From: Streptomyces katrae
GTDB taxonomy: Bacteria > Actinomycetota > Actinomycetes > Streptomycetales > Streptomycetaceae
Assembly (NCBI RefSeq): GCF_002028425.1
Contig: NZ_CP020042.1
Span: forward strand, 6,919,560-6,983,559
Reading direction: 5' to 3'
DNA length: 64,000 nucleotides
The position numbers were made by a program, and so were the translations under genes. Below the pieces are notes generated by a model. It made no database searches and was not told the DNA's origin. It was given only the letters and a program-made list of their open reading frames with translations. Position 1 is the first letter of the stretch. The number at the start of each line of letters is the position of its first letter. Below, one piece after another: positions 43,285 through 51,985 of the stretch.

Positions 43285-45561
43285 TCACCGCAGCCGCACC
43301 ACCACCTCATGACTCACCCCCGCCGTGGCCTTGAGGTCCCCGAAGCGGAGCCGCAGCCGCGTCCCCGTCCCCGCCGAGACCAGGCCCGGCGGCCCGGACA
43401 GCACCGCCGAGACGGGCCGGTCCCACACCAGCTCCAGCTCCCCGGCCTCCCGGGCCGGATCCGCGATGTACACCCCGGCCGTCCCGTCGGCCCGCTCCCG
43501 TACCGTGACCGAACACGGGGCGCTGGCCTCCAGCGGACCGGCCGCCCCGGCCCGCCAGAAGTTGACCCCCGTGAAACCGAGCGGGCCGACGGCCACTCCC
43601 TGCGCCTGCGCGCTGTTGGCGAGCACGACGGGCCATCGCGGCATCGCCGCCCGCGCCGCGGTCCGGGCCGCCGACGCCCCGGGGAGCAGCTGGTACACGT
43701 ATCCCGCGTCCACCGGGTCCGTGCCGTGGTCGTACCAGAGGGTGAGGTAGCGCCGGGTGAGCCCGGCGGCTGACCCGCCCAGGTTCACGTCGCGCCACCT
43801 GCCGGTGCGCGCCTGCCTCAGGGCCCTGAAGGTGCCCGGGCCCTGGAGGACGTACCCGCCGAATCCCGCCACATGCGCCCAGTCGGGGGAAGCGAACTCC
43901 GCCGACCATCCCAGGTCCGGCGGCTGCGCACGGCCGCCGACCGTCAGCCTGTGCGTCCCGGCCGCACCGAGGTTGCGGTTGTCCACCACCGACTCCACCG
44001 GGACCCCGTCCGAGGCGCGGATCCCCGCCCCCAGGCAGACCACCGCGTCGGCGAGGAAGAACCAGGACTTACGGGCCTCCAGGGTGCTCCCCAGACCGCG
44101 CAGGTGCTGGCCCACCGACGCGAACTCCCCGTCGCTCGACCCGCCCGCCCACGCCGTGTCCGGCCGCGCCTGACCCCAGGGACCGCCCGCCCCGTCGGCC
44201 AGCACCCTGCGTGCCACGGTGGTGCCCGGCAGCCGGTACGGGTCCACCGTGGGCCAGAACGCGTCCGAGTACTGGTCGTTGCCGAACGTGGACCCCCACC
44301 AGCAGAGCATCCCGCTGCCGGTGTGCCAGCCCCGGAGGTTCTCGCCGTTGCCCGTCTCGTAGTGGGCGATGCGGCGCGACGCCATGGACAGCGAGGCGGC
44401 CCAGCCCGGTCTCCGATGGGTGGCCCGGTCCATCGAGGCGAACAGCCGGTGCCCCACCGGCTCGGGCAGCGGCGCCACCGAACGGTCGGCTTCGAGCGCG
44501 GCCAGCCGGGACAGGGCGGCGAGCCCCAGCGTCCGGTCGGCCAGGGGAGGGCTGTGGTGCGCCCGCGCCGCCCAGCCCTTGACCAGGCCGCGCCAACGGG
44601 CCCGCTCGCCGCCGCCGGCCCCTTCGGCGAGGAGCAGGAGCGCGGCCAGCACCGCATGGCCACGGGTGTGGTCGTCCTGCTGGACCGCCCGCACGTCCGA
44701 GGCGGCGAGCCCCCGGCTGACCGCCCGCCCCGACACCGAGTCCATGACCAGGCCGTTGAACAGGAAGGGCGCCCAGCCCCGCTCCACGCCATCGAAGACC
44801 AACTGCCGCCCGGGATCGGTGATCTGCCACGGAGTCCCCTTCAGCAGCGCGAACAGCAGGCCGAGCCCCTCCAGGAACACCGCTCCGTACGTCCCGGTGT
44901 ACGCGACCGACAGGTGCTGCACGAAGGACCCGTCCCGGTAGAGCCCGTCCCCGGCGGTGACGTACGGGAAGACCGGCCCGAGCGCGTCCCGGGCCAGGGC
45001 GACCTTCGCGGAACCGTCGCCCACGGCACCGCGCAGAGCCAGCACCCGGCACAGGTCGACCCGGTTGGCGCCCGTACTCGTCCCGCCGTACACGGCCACC
45101 GCCGAGTCCGGGACGAAATGGTCCACCGCCGCACAGAGCCCGGTCCGCAGGCCCTCCGGCAGCTTCCCGTACAGCAGGACGCAGACGTCCAGCAGCGCCT
45201 GCGGTGCGCCGATCTGCCAGCACCACCAGTTGCCGAACGGCTCCCGGCCCGCGTGGTAGACCTGCGCGTGCAACCGCTCCACGCCGTCCAGCACGGTCCG
45301 CAGCAGCGCCGGGTCCCCGGTGAGCCCGGTGCCCGGCCGTACCTGGGCCTCCGCCATGGCCCGCAGCCGGCGGCAGCTGCCCACCATCGCCTCGGGATCC
45401 GAGGCGAACCGCTGGTCCGGCCAGAGCGGACCGGGCGCCGGAGCCATCGTGGCGGCCCACCGGCCCGCTTCCGCACCGAGCTCGGCCAGCCGCGAGCGGA
45501 ACGGCTCGGCGGCCTCGGAGAACCCGCCGCCCAGCACCAGTCCGCGCCAGACCTCACGCAT
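43285..45561 (-). CDS. polysaccharide lyase family 8 protein (hyaluronate/chondroitin/xanthan lyase type)
   Basis: The 758-aa open frame covers the catalytic alpha-helical domain and the beta-sandwich of PL8 lyases. Asn166 (TGANRVDL), His216 (FVQHLSVAY) and Tyr225 (YTGTYG) have the same spacing as the catalytic Asn349, His399 and Tyr408 of S. pneumoniae hyaluronate lyase. NWWCWQIG (111-118) is the aromatic patch, and GENLRGWHTGSGM binds the substrate. The frame has no start before ATG 45561. A Tat signal in the adjacent frame at 45562-45676 shows a single-base shift, so this start is probably artificial and the true protein is secreted. The polymer acted on cannot be chosen between hyaluronan, chondroitin, xanthan or others. 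Confidence 0.82.
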   Translation of the reverse strand: MREVWRGLVLGGGFSEAAEPFRSRLAELGAEAGRWAATMAPAPGPLWPDQRFASDPEAMVGSCRRLRAMAEAQVRPGTGLTGDPALLRTVLDGVERLHAQVYHAGREPFGNWWCWQIGAPQALLDVCVLLYGKLPEGLRTGLCAAVDHFVPDSAVAVYGGTSTGANRVDLCRVLALRGAVGDGSAKVALARDALGPVFPYVTAGDGLYRDGSFVQHLSVAYTGTYGAVFLEGLGLLFALLKGTPWQITDPGRQLVFDGVERGWAPFLFNGLVMDSVSGRAVSRGLAASDVRAVQQDDHTRGHAVLAALLLLAEGAGGGERARWRGLVKGWAARAHHSPPLADRTLGLAALSRLAALEADRSVAPLPEPVGHRLFASMDRATHRRPGWAASLSMASRRIAHYETGNGENLRGWHTGSGMLCWWGSTFGNDQYSDAFWPTVDPYRLPGTTVARRVLADGAGGPWGQARPDTAWAGGSSDGEFASVGQHLRGLGSTLEARKSWFFLADAVVCLGAGIRASDGVPVESVVDNRNLGAAGTHRLTVGGRAQPPDLGWSAEFASPDWAHVAGFGGYVLQGPGTFRALRQARTGRWRDVNLGGSAAGLTRRYLTLWYDHGTDPVDAGYVYQLLPGASAARTAARAAMPRWPVVLANSAQAQGVAVGPLGFTGVNFWRAGAAGPLEASAPCSVTVRERADGTAGVYIADPAREAGELELVWDRPVSAVLSGPPGLVSAGTGTRLRLRFGDLKATAGVSHEVVVRLR

Positions 45562-45676
45562 CGCCGCGTGGACGTCGCCCCCTCCCGGGCGCCCGCCCGC
45601 CCCGCCGGAGCCCCGCCCGCACCGCGCCGCCGCCCGCGGCCGAGAGGAAGGCGCGCCGGCTCCACACTCGTGTCAT
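45562..45676 (-). other. out-of-frame Tat signal peptide of the PL8 lyase (probable frameshift)
   Basis: Reading from the ATG at 45676, the sequence encodes MTRVWSRRAFLSAAGGG, a typical Tat signal for Streptomyces PL8 lyases. It runs into a stop (TGA) after 40 codons, 1 base out of register with the main lyase frame. The lyase frame itself has a TGA at 45675-45673 and no start up to 45561. A one-base insertion or deletion in the G/C-rich stretch 45577-45660 (for example the C-run near 45578) would join them. A sequencing error or a true pseudogene is possible. Confidence 0.7.
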
Positions 45677-45740
45677 CACATGCTCCTTGGTCCGATCCGT
45701 ACAGCGCCCCGGGCCGGCCGTGCCGGTCCCGCGGCCCGGT

Positions 45741-46583
45741 TCACTCGACGTGCTCGCGGTAGCGGGCGATCACCTCCCGCAGCACCTCCCGGCCGTCCCG
45801 CGCCCACAGGCCCGGATGGAAGATCTCCACCTCCACCGGCCCCCCGTATCCCGCCCGGTCGGCCAGCTGCCGGAACGCCCGCAGATCGACACACCCGTCA
45901 CCGAGCTGCCCCCGGCCCAGCAGGACGCCCTCGGGCAGCGGAGTCACCCAGTCGGCCACCTGGACCGACACGATCCGCCCGCCCGCACCGGCCCGGTCCA
46001 GATCGGCGGCCAGCCGCTCGTCCCACCACAGGTGGTAGGAATCGGCCACCACCCCGACCCGCTCCGCCGGGAACTGCTCGGCGATGTCCAGCGCCTGCCC
46101 CAGTGTGGAGACCACGCACCGGTCCGCCGCGAACATCGGGTGCAGCGGCTCGATCCCCAGCCGCACCCCGTGCCCCGCGGCCCACGGAACGAGCTCGCCC
46201 AGGAACCCGGCGATCCGCCGCCGCGCCTCCGCGAGATCCCGCTCGCCCTCCGGCAGCCCGCCCGCGACCAGGACCAGGACGTCCGCACCCAGTTCGGCCG
46301 CCTCCTCGACGGCGCGGCGGTTCTCCTCCAGCGCGACCGCCCGCCCCGCGGGGTCCGACGCGGTGAAGAACCCGCCCCGGCACAGGGAACTGACGCGCAG
46401 TCCGGCCGCCGCGACCAGCCTCGCCGTCTCCCGCAGCCCGAACCCGCGCACCGGGTCCCGCCACAGACCCACCGTCGTCACCCCGGCCGCACCGCACCCG
46501 GCCACCAGCTCCGGCAGCGACCACTGCCGCACGGTCTCCTGGTTCAGACTGAACCGGGCCGGGGCCGCCACCACCCCGGTCAC
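45741..46583 (-). CDS. sugar phosphate isomerase/epimerase (AP endonuclease-like TIM barrel)
   Basis: A 280-aa TIM-barrel protein. It starts FSLNQETVRQWSLPELVAGC and has GLWRDPVRGFG, LVLVAGGLPEGERD, LGIEPLHPMFAADRCVVSTL and VGVVADSYHLWWDERL; the metal-binding Glu, Asp and His lie in LGIEPL, VADSYH and VEVEIFH. Members isomerise or epimerise sugars, ketoses or inositol intermediates. The GTG start overlaps the stop of the DUF993 gene by GTGA, so expression is coupled. The precise substrate is unknown; the neighbours point to a modified sugar acid. Confidence 0.85.
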   Translation of the reverse strand: MTGVVAAPARFSLNQETVRQWSLPELVAGCGAAGVTTVGLWRDPVRGFGLRETARLVAAAGLRVSSLCRGGFFTASDPAGRAVALEENRRAVEEAAELGADVLVLVAGGLPEGERDLAEARRRIAGFLGELVPWAAGHGVRLGIEPLHPMFAADRCVVSTLGQALDIAEQFPAERVGVVADSYHLWWDERLAADLDRAGAGGRIVSVQVADWVTPLPEGVLLGRGQLGDGCVDLRAFRQLADRAGYGGPVEVEIFHPGLWARDGREVLREVIARYREHVE

Positions 46584-47740
46584 TCCGCCACCCCCCGCTC
46601 CGACAGGAGCCGGCGCATCCGGCGCTCGGCGCGTTCCGGATCGGGGAACAGGCCCAGCAGGTCGGCCAGTTCGTAGGCCCGCGCCAGATGGGGGAGCGAA
46701 CGGGCCGACTCCAGGCCGGCCAGCATCGCGAAGTGCTCCTGGTGGCCCGCCAGCCAGGCCAGCAGCGCCACACCGGTCTTGTAGAGCGGAGTCGGCGGTG
46801 CGAACAGGTGCCGGGCCAGCTCGACCGTCGGGTCCAGCAGTGCCCGGAAGCCGCCGGGATCCCCCCGGTCCAGGGCGAGCGCCGCCCGGGCGGCGAGGGG
46901 GGCGATGGGGCCGAAGATCCCCAGGAGCGCGTCGCTGGCCAGCTCCCCGTCCCCGGCGATCAGCTCCGGATAGTGGTGGTCGTCGCCGGTGTAGCAGCGC
47001 ACGCCCGCCGGGAGCCGGCGCCGCAGGTCCTTCTCCCGCTCCGGGTCCAGCAGCGAGATCTTGACGCCGTCCACCTTCCGCGGATGCCCGGCGACGATCT
47101 TCACGAGCAGGTCCGCGGCCTCGTCCAGGCCGTCATGGCCCCAGTACCCCGCGAGCCCCGGATCGAAGACCGGGCCCAGCCAGTGCAGTACCACCGGCCG
47201 GGAGCTCTGCCTCAGCAGTGCTCCGTACACCTCCAGGTAGTCCTCGGGGCCCCGGGCCGCCCCGGCCAGGGCGCGGGAGGCCATCAGGACGGCTCCGGCC
47301 CCGCAGCCCTCGACGTGCGCGAGCTGGTCCTCGTAGGCGGCCGTGACCGCGGCGAGCGAGTGCCTCCGGTCGGCGGCCAGCTGATCGGTTCCCGCGCCGC
47401 AGACGATCCGGCCGCCCACCGCCCGGGCCTCGTCCGACGAACGGCGGATGAGCTCCGCCGCCTCCGGCCAGCCCAGGCCCATGCCCCGCTGCGCGGTGTC
47501 CATGGCCTCCGCGACCCCGAGCCCCAGCCCCCACAGCCGGTGCCGGAAGCCCAGGGTGGCCTCCCAGTCCACCACCGGCCCGCCCCCGCCCGGCGCCGCC
47601 TGCGGGGCGGCGGCCACATGGGCGGCGGCGTAGAGGACACGACTGCGGGCCGGCCTGCCGTCGAACGGGCCGAGCGGAGCTGCCGAGGACCGGTACAGGC
47701 GCGATCCCCCGTCCGCCGAGGGGAGCCGGATCCCGGTCAC
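46580..47740 (-). CDS. DUF993/dihydrodipicolinate synthase-like family protein
   Basis: A 386-aa protein whose central part (LIRRSSDEARAVGGRIVCGAGTD, PVVLHWLGPVFDPGL, KVDGVKISLLDPE) resembles DHDPS-like class-I aldolases. The Lys in DGVKISL is a possible Schiff-base residue. The C-terminal half is helical (ARHLFAPPTPLYKTGVALLAWLAGHQEHFAML). The family occurs mainly next to Gfo/Idh oxidoreductases and TIM-barrel isomerases in actinobacterial sugar loci, as here. GTG start; GTGA overlaps at both ends tie it to its neighbours. Catalysis is not proven. Confidence 0.8.
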   Translation of the reverse strand: MTGIRLPSADGGSRLYRSSAAPLGPFDGRPARSRVLYAAAHVAAAPQAAPGGGGPVVDWEATLGFRHRLWGLGLGVAEAMDTAQRGMGLGWPEAAELIRRSSDEARAVGGRIVCGAGTDQLAADRRHSLAAVTAAYEDQLAHVEGCGAGAVLMASRALAGAARGPEDYLEVYGALLRQSSRPVVLHWLGPVFDPGLAGYWGHDGLDEAADLLVKIVAGHPRKVDGVKISLLDPEREKDLRRRLPAGVRCYTGDDHHYPELIAGDGELASDALLGIFGPIAPLAARAALALDRGDPGGFRALLDPTVELARHLFAPPTPLYKTGVALLAWLAGHQEHFAMLAGLESARSLPHLARAYELADLLGLFPDPERAERRMRRLLSERGVAE

Positions 47741-48888
47741 AGTGTCACCTCCGGCACCGGCAGCCGCCGCCCCTCCGCGCAGGAACGCAGGCCGAGCGAG
47801 GCCAGTTGTACTCCCCGGGCCCCGGAGAGCAGGTCCCACCGCCAGGGCTCGTCGCGGACGACATGCCGCAGGAACAGCTCCCACTGGGTTTTGAACCCGT
47901 TGTCCGGCGGGCCGTCGTCCGGCACCTCCTGCCACTGCGCCCGGAAGGGCTCGGCCGACGGCAGGTCCGGATCCCACACCGGCCTCGGGGTGGTCGCGCG
48001 GTGCTGGGTCCGGCAGCTCCTGAGCCCGGCCACCGCCGAACCGTGCGTCCCGTCCACCTGGAACTCCACCAGCTCGTCGCGGTGCACCCGCACCGCCCAG
48101 GAGGAGTTGATCTGCGCCACGGCGCCGCCCTCCAGCTCGAAGATCCCGTACGCGGCGTCCTCGGCCGTGGCCTCGTACGGCTTGCCCTCCTCGTCCCAGC
48201 GGCGGCCGATGTGCGTGCGGGTCAGGGCCTGCACCGTCCGGACCCGGCCGAACAGCTCGTGCAGCAGGTACTCCCAGTGCGGGAACATGTCGGCGACGAT
48301 GCCCCCGCCGTCCTGCGCCCGGTAGTTCCAGGAGGGGCGCTGGGCTGGCCGCCCGTCCCCTTCGAAGACCCAGTAGCCGAACTCCCCCCGGACGGAGAGG
48401 ACCTCGCCGAAGAAGCCGTCCTCGACCAGCCGCCTCAGTTTGAGCAGGCCCGGCAGGAACAGCTTGTCCTGCACCACGCCGTGTTTGACCCCGGCCGCCG
48501 CCGCCAGCCGGGCCAGCTCCAGTGCCGTGGGGAAGTCCGATGCCGTCGGCTTCTCGCAGTACACGTGCTTCCCGGCCGCCAGAGCCCGGCGCAGAGCCGC
48601 CTCCCGGGCGCCGGTCACCTGGGCGTCGAAATAGACCTCCACCCCCGGATCGGCCAGGACCGCCTCCAGGTCCGTGCTCACGTGCTCCAGGCCGTGCCGT
48701 TCGGCGATGGCCCGCAGGGCGGCCTCGCGGCGCCCGACCAGTACCGGTTCCGGCCACAGCAGCGTGCCGTCGCCGAGGTCCAGCCCGCCCTGCTCGCGCA
48801 GCGCGAGGACGGACCGCACCAGGTGCTGGCGGTACCCCATCCGGCCCGTCACGCCGTTCATCGCGATCCTGATCGTCCTGCGTTCCAT
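47737..48888 (-). CDS. Gfo/Idh/MocA family oxidoreductase
   Basis: A 383-aa NAD(P)-dependent sugar dehydrogenase. The Rossmann motif IRIAMNGVTGRMGYRQHLVRS is at the N-terminus, and the catalytic Lys lies in HVYCEKPTASD. The C-domain has VRGEFGYWVFEGDGRPAQRPSWNYRAQDGGGIVADMFPHWEYLL, with the His of the active site. It is first in the minus-strand series (Gfo/Idh, DUF993, isomerase, then PL8 and the amidase-like lipoprotein), under control of the two LacI sites upstream. Its substrate is probably a sugar or sugar acid from a polymer. Confidence 0.9.
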   Translation of the reverse strand: MERRTIRIAMNGVTGRMGYRQHLVRSVLALREQGGLDLGDGTLLWPEPVLVGRREAALRAIAERHGLEHVSTDLEAVLADPGVEVYFDAQVTGAREAALRRALAAGKHVYCEKPTASDFPTALELARLAAAAGVKHGVVQDKLFLPGLLKLRRLVEDGFFGEVLSVRGEFGYWVFEGDGRPAQRPSWNYRAQDGGGIVADMFPHWEYLLHELFGRVRTVQALTRTHIGRRWDEEGKPYEATAEDAAYGIFELEGGAVAQINSSWAVRVHRDELVEFQVDGTHGSAVAGLRSCRTQHRATTPRPVWDPDLPSAEPFRAQWQEVPDDGPPDNGFKTQWELFLRHVVRDEPWRWDLLSGARGVQLASLGLRSCAEGRRLPVPEVTL

Positions 48889-48927
48889 GATGACCTTCCT
48901 CCGGTCCGTCGGCTCGTGTGTGAAAGC

Positions 48928-48945
48928 GATGGAAAGCGCTTTCTG
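48928..48945. promoter_or_regulatory. LacI-type operator 1
   Basis: GATGGAAAGCGCTTTCTG is an 18-bp site with a perfect 12-bp palindrome GAAAGCGCTTTC, 40 bp upstream of the Gfo/Idh start. It is identical to the second site 68 bp away, and outer TGAAA and TTTCA extend the symmetry. It is the probable binding site of the LacI regulator at 49093. Confidence 0.75.
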
Positions 48946-48995
48946 CGTTTCACGGTAGGCCTGGAAATCGAGTCTCTTCAATTACCCGATCGAGT

Positions 48996-49013
48996 GATGG
49001 AAAGCGCTTTCTG
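48996..49013. promoter_or_regulatory. LacI-type operator 2
   Basis: The same 18 bp (GATGGAAAGCGCTTTCTG) occurs again, 80 bp upstream of the lacI-type gene. The 68-bp spacing (about 6.5 turns) would allow the repressor to control both divergent promoters. Confidence 0.75.
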
Positions 49014-49092
49014 ATTCGGGCATCATGAGGAGGACGGAGCAGATCGGACGACGGCCCGCGGCAGCGGCGGGCCACCAGGGGAGGGGATCCCG

Positions 49093-50169
49093 ATGGCAGT
49101 GACGCTTGCGGAGGTCGCGGTGCGCGCGGGGGTCTCGCCCGCCACGGTCTCGCGGGTACTGAACGGCGGCTATCCGGTGGCCGGAGGCACCCGGACCCGG
49201 GTGGAGCGGGCCGTCGAAGAGCTCGGCTACATCGCCAACGCCCCCGCCCGCGCCCTCGCGGCCGCCACCTCGGACCTCGTCGGGATCCTCGTGCACGACA
49301 TCGCCGACAGCTACTTCGGCATCCTCGCGGGATCCCTGCAGAGCGCCCTCGACCCCGCCGGCGGGGTCGAGCCGCGCCGGCTGGCCGTCGTCTGCAACAC
49401 CCAGGGCGTTCCCGCCACCGAGACCGCCTACCTCACCCTGCTCGAAGGCCAGCGCGCCGGAGGCGTCGTCCTCACCGGCGCGGCCACCGAGGACCCCGAA
49501 CACAGCGACGCCCTCACCCAGCGCCTGGCCCGCATGGCCGCCGCCGGGACCCGTGTGGTCCTCTGCGGGCGCCCGCCGGTGCCGGTGCCCTCCGCACTGC
49601 CCGTCGCCACCGTCGAGTTCGACGACCGAGGGGGCGCCTTCCGCCTCGCCGAACACCTCCTGACACTGGGCCACCGGCGCATCGCCTACATCGCCGGCCC
49701 GTCGGGGCAGAGCACCACCCGCGAGCGCCTCGCCGGACACCAGGAAGCCCTCCAGCGCCACGACCCGGCCCTGCCCCGAGCCTGCGCCGCCCTCACCGTC
49801 CACGCCGGGTCCGAGCGCTCCGCCGGCTATGACGCCACCCGCGAACTCCTGCGCAGGGGAGAGCCCTTCACCGCCGTCGCGGCAGCCAACGACACGGCCG
49901 CCGCGGGCGTCGCCGCAGCCCTGCGCGAAGCGGGCCTGCGCATACCCGAGGACGTCTCGGTCACCGGCTTCGACGACCTGCCGTTCAGCCAGGACACCGC
50001 CCCCGCCCTCACCACCGTCCGGGTGCCGCTGCGCGAGGCGGGCGTGCTCGCCGCCCAACTGGTGACCGGCCGCCGGCCCCTGCCGCCGGGAGGCATCACC
50101 ACCCTGCCCACCGAACTCATGGTGCGCGGTTCGACCGCGCCACCACCACCGGCACGGAGGACGCCGTGA
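49093..50169 (+). CDS. LacI family transcriptional regulator
   Basis: A 358-aa repressor. The HTH TLAEVAVRAGVSPATVSRVLNG is at residues 4-25 with the hinge helix ANAPARALAAATSD. The periplasmic-binding-like core has VGILVHDIADSYFG, GVVLTGAATED, FDDRGGAFRLAEHLLTLGHRRIAYIAGP and VTGFDDLPFSQ. It is divergent from the Gfo/Idh series, and the shared gap has two identical operators. GAGGGGATCCCG precedes the ATG. The effector is probably a sugar from the catabolic pathway. It overlaps the second isomerase gene by GTGA. Confidence 0.92.
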   Translation: MAVTLAEVAVRAGVSPATVSRVLNGGYPVAGGTRTRVERAVEELGYIANAPARALAAATSDLVGILVHDIADSYFGILAGSLQSALDPAGGVEPRRLAVVCNTQGVPATETAYLTLLEGQRAGGVVLTGAATEDPEHSDALTQRLARMAAAGTRVVLCGRPPVPVPSALPVATVEFDDRGGAFRLAEHLLTLGHRRIAYIAGPSGQSTTRERLAGHQEALQRHDPALPRACAALTVHAGSERSAGYDATRELLRRGEPFTAVAAANDTAAAGVAAALREAGLRIPEDVSVTGFDDLPFSQDTAPALTTVRVPLREAGVLAAQLVTGRRPLPPGGITTLPTELMVRGSTAPPPPARRTP

Positions 50170-50966
50170 GGTACGCCTTCTCCACCCTCGGCCTGCCGGG
50201 GACCCCGCTCGCCCGCAGCGCCGCACTGGCAGCCGGCCACGGCTACGACGGCCTCGAACTGCGGGCCCACCCCGAGGAACCACTGCACCCCCAGAGCCCG
50301 CCCGGGGACCGGGCAGCCGGGCTGCGGACCCTCACGCGCGCCGGCGTACGCGTCCTCGGGGTGGCGGGCTACACCAGGGTGGCGGCGCCGGGCGGCGACG
50401 AGCCGGTCCTCGGCGAGCTGAGGTCCCTGGTCCGGCTCGCCGCCGACCTCGAAGCCCCCTACGTCCGGGTCTTCCCCGGCGGGGAAGGCCTGCCCGGACC
50501 GCAGGCCGACACCAACGCCGTACGCCGCCTGCGGGAAGCCGCTCCCTACGCCGAGCGGAACGGCGTACGGATCCTGCTGGAGACCCACGACTCGCACCGC
50601 ACGGCGGCGGCAGCCGCCCGCGTGCTCGACGCGGTCGGCCACCCGGCGGCAGGCGCCCTGTGGGACGTGCTGCACACCTGGCTGGGAGGCGAGGGGCCGG
50701 CCGAGTCGAGACGCAGGCTCGGGCCGCATCTGGGCTACGTCCAGGTCAAGGACGTGGCGTCGGCCGAGGACCTGACCCCGGTCGGGCTGGGTGCGGGTGT
50801 GCTGCCGCTCGCCGGGGCGGTGGCCGCGGCACCGGCCGACGGGTGGCTGTGCTGGGAGTACGAGAGACGCTGGTACCCCGAGGCGGCCGAGCTGGCCGGC
50901 CCCCGGCTCACCCGGGGCCGTGAACACCTCGAGGGGCTGGTGGCCCATGCCGCTCAGGCCGAGTAG
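50166..50966 (+). CDS. sugar phosphate isomerase/epimerase family protein (second copy)
   Basis: A 266-aa TIM-barrel enzyme. It has RYAFSTLGLPGTPLARSAALAAGHGYDGLELRAH at the start and ILLETHDSHRTAAAAARVL, LWDVLHTWLGGEGP and VQVKDVAS as metal-ligand strands. It is distinct from the isomerase at 45741 in the same locus. The GTG start overlaps the LacI stop (GTGA), so regulator and enzyme are made together. It ends 13 bp inside the convergent dehydrogenase gene. The substrate is unknown. Confidence 0.85.
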   Translation: MRYAFSTLGLPGTPLARSAALAAGHGYDGLELRAHPEEPLHPQSPPGDRAAGLRTLTRAGVRVLGVAGYTRVAAPGGDEPVLGELRSLVRLAADLEAPYVRVFPGGEGLPGPQADTNAVRRLREAAPYAERNGVRILLETHDSHRTAAAAARVLDAVGHPAAGALWDVLHTWLGGEGPAESRRRLGPHLGYVQVKDVASAEDLTPVGLGAGVLPLAGAVAAAPADGWLCWEYERRWYPEAAELAGPRLTRGREHLEGLVAHAAQAE

Positions 50967-51985
50967 GAGAGCCGGCCCGGGTCCACCGGGTAGCGGAAGC
51001 CGACTCCCCGCGCGTAGCGCTCCAGCTCCTCGACCGCCACCACCGCCAGACGGTCCAGCTCTCCGCCCAGCGAACCCGCCACATGGGGGGTGAGCAGGAC
51101 GTTCGGCAGGTCGTACAGGGGGGACCCGGCGGGCAGCACCTCCGGTTCGGTGTGGTCGAGGACGGCGTGGAGCCGGCCGGTGACCAGCTCCCGCGTCAGC
51201 GCCGCCGTGTCGACCAGGGAGCCCCGCGCGGTGTTGATCAGCGTGGCGCCGTCCTGCATCAGGGCCAGCCGGGAGGCGTCCAGCAGACCACGGGTGCGGG
51301 GGAGTTCGGGGGCGTGCAGGCTCACCACGTCACTGCGGCGGAGCAGGGCGTCCAGGCCGCAGGCCTCGCCGCCGAGGGCGGCGAGTTCGGCGGGATCGGC
51401 GTACGGGTCGTGCACCAGGACCCACAGGTCGAACGGCCGCAGCAGCTCCAGCACCCGGCGGCCGGTGCGGGAGGCGCCGACGAGCCCGACGGTCCGCCGG
51501 TAGTTGCCGGCCTCCGGGAAGCGGACCAGGGGGCCGACCGGGCCGCGCGCGGTCCGGTAGGCGCGGGCGGCCTCCAGGACCCGCTTGTTGGAGAACAGGA
51601 TCGCGGCGAGCGTGTACTCCGCGACCGGCAGGGCGTTCGCGGCGGCCGCGCTGGAGACCAGCAGACCGCGCTCCCAGCAGGCGTCGGTCACATGCCCCTT
51701 GACGCTTCCGGCGGCGTGCACGACGGCCCGCAGCCGCGGCATCCGGCGCAGCGCGTCCGCGTCGAGGACCGGACAGCCCCATCCGGTGAACAGCACCTCG
51801 GCGTGGGCGAGCCGGGCCCCGAGTACGGGGCCGGGCCGCGCGAAGTCGGTGAGCAGGAGCTCGGGCTCCACATCGGCGACCCGGACCAGCTCGGCCAGAG
51901 CCCGGCCGCGGAGAACGGCCGCCCGGGTGTCCGGACTCATCGCGAGCACGGTGGCGGGCCGGGCGGAGACGGCGGATCTGGTCAA
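50954..51985 (-). CDS. D-2-hydroxyacid dehydrogenase family protein
   Basis: A 343-aa NAD-dependent dehydrogenase. The cofactor-binding strand is TVGLVGASRTGRRVLELL, where the usual G-x-G-x-x-G has Ala-Ser in place of Gly-x. Arg (INTARGSLVDT), Glu (DHTEPEVLP) and His (LLTPHVAGS) form the catalytic set. TTG at 51985 is chosen: GGAGAGG lies 5 bases upstream and no ATG or GTG fits. It may reduce or oxidise a 2-hydroxy acid made by the neighbouring sugar-acid enzymes. The first 20 residues precede the fold. Confidence 0.85.
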   Translation of the reverse strand: MTRSAVSARPATVLAMSPDTRAAVLRGRALAELVRVADVEPELLLTDFARPGPVLGARLAHAEVLFTGWGCPVLDADALRRMPRLRAVVHAAGSVKGHVTDACWERGLLVSSAAAANALPVAEYTLAAILFSNKRVLEAARAYRTARGPVGPLVRFPEAGNYRRTVGLVGASRTGRRVLELLRPFDLWVLVHDPYADPAELAALGGEACGLDALLRRSDVVSLHAPELPRTRGLLDASRLALMQDGATLINTARGSLVDTAALTRELVTGRLHAVLDHTEPEVLPAGSPLYDLPNVLLTPHVAGSLGGELDRLAVVAVEELERYARGVGFRYPVDPGRLSYSA

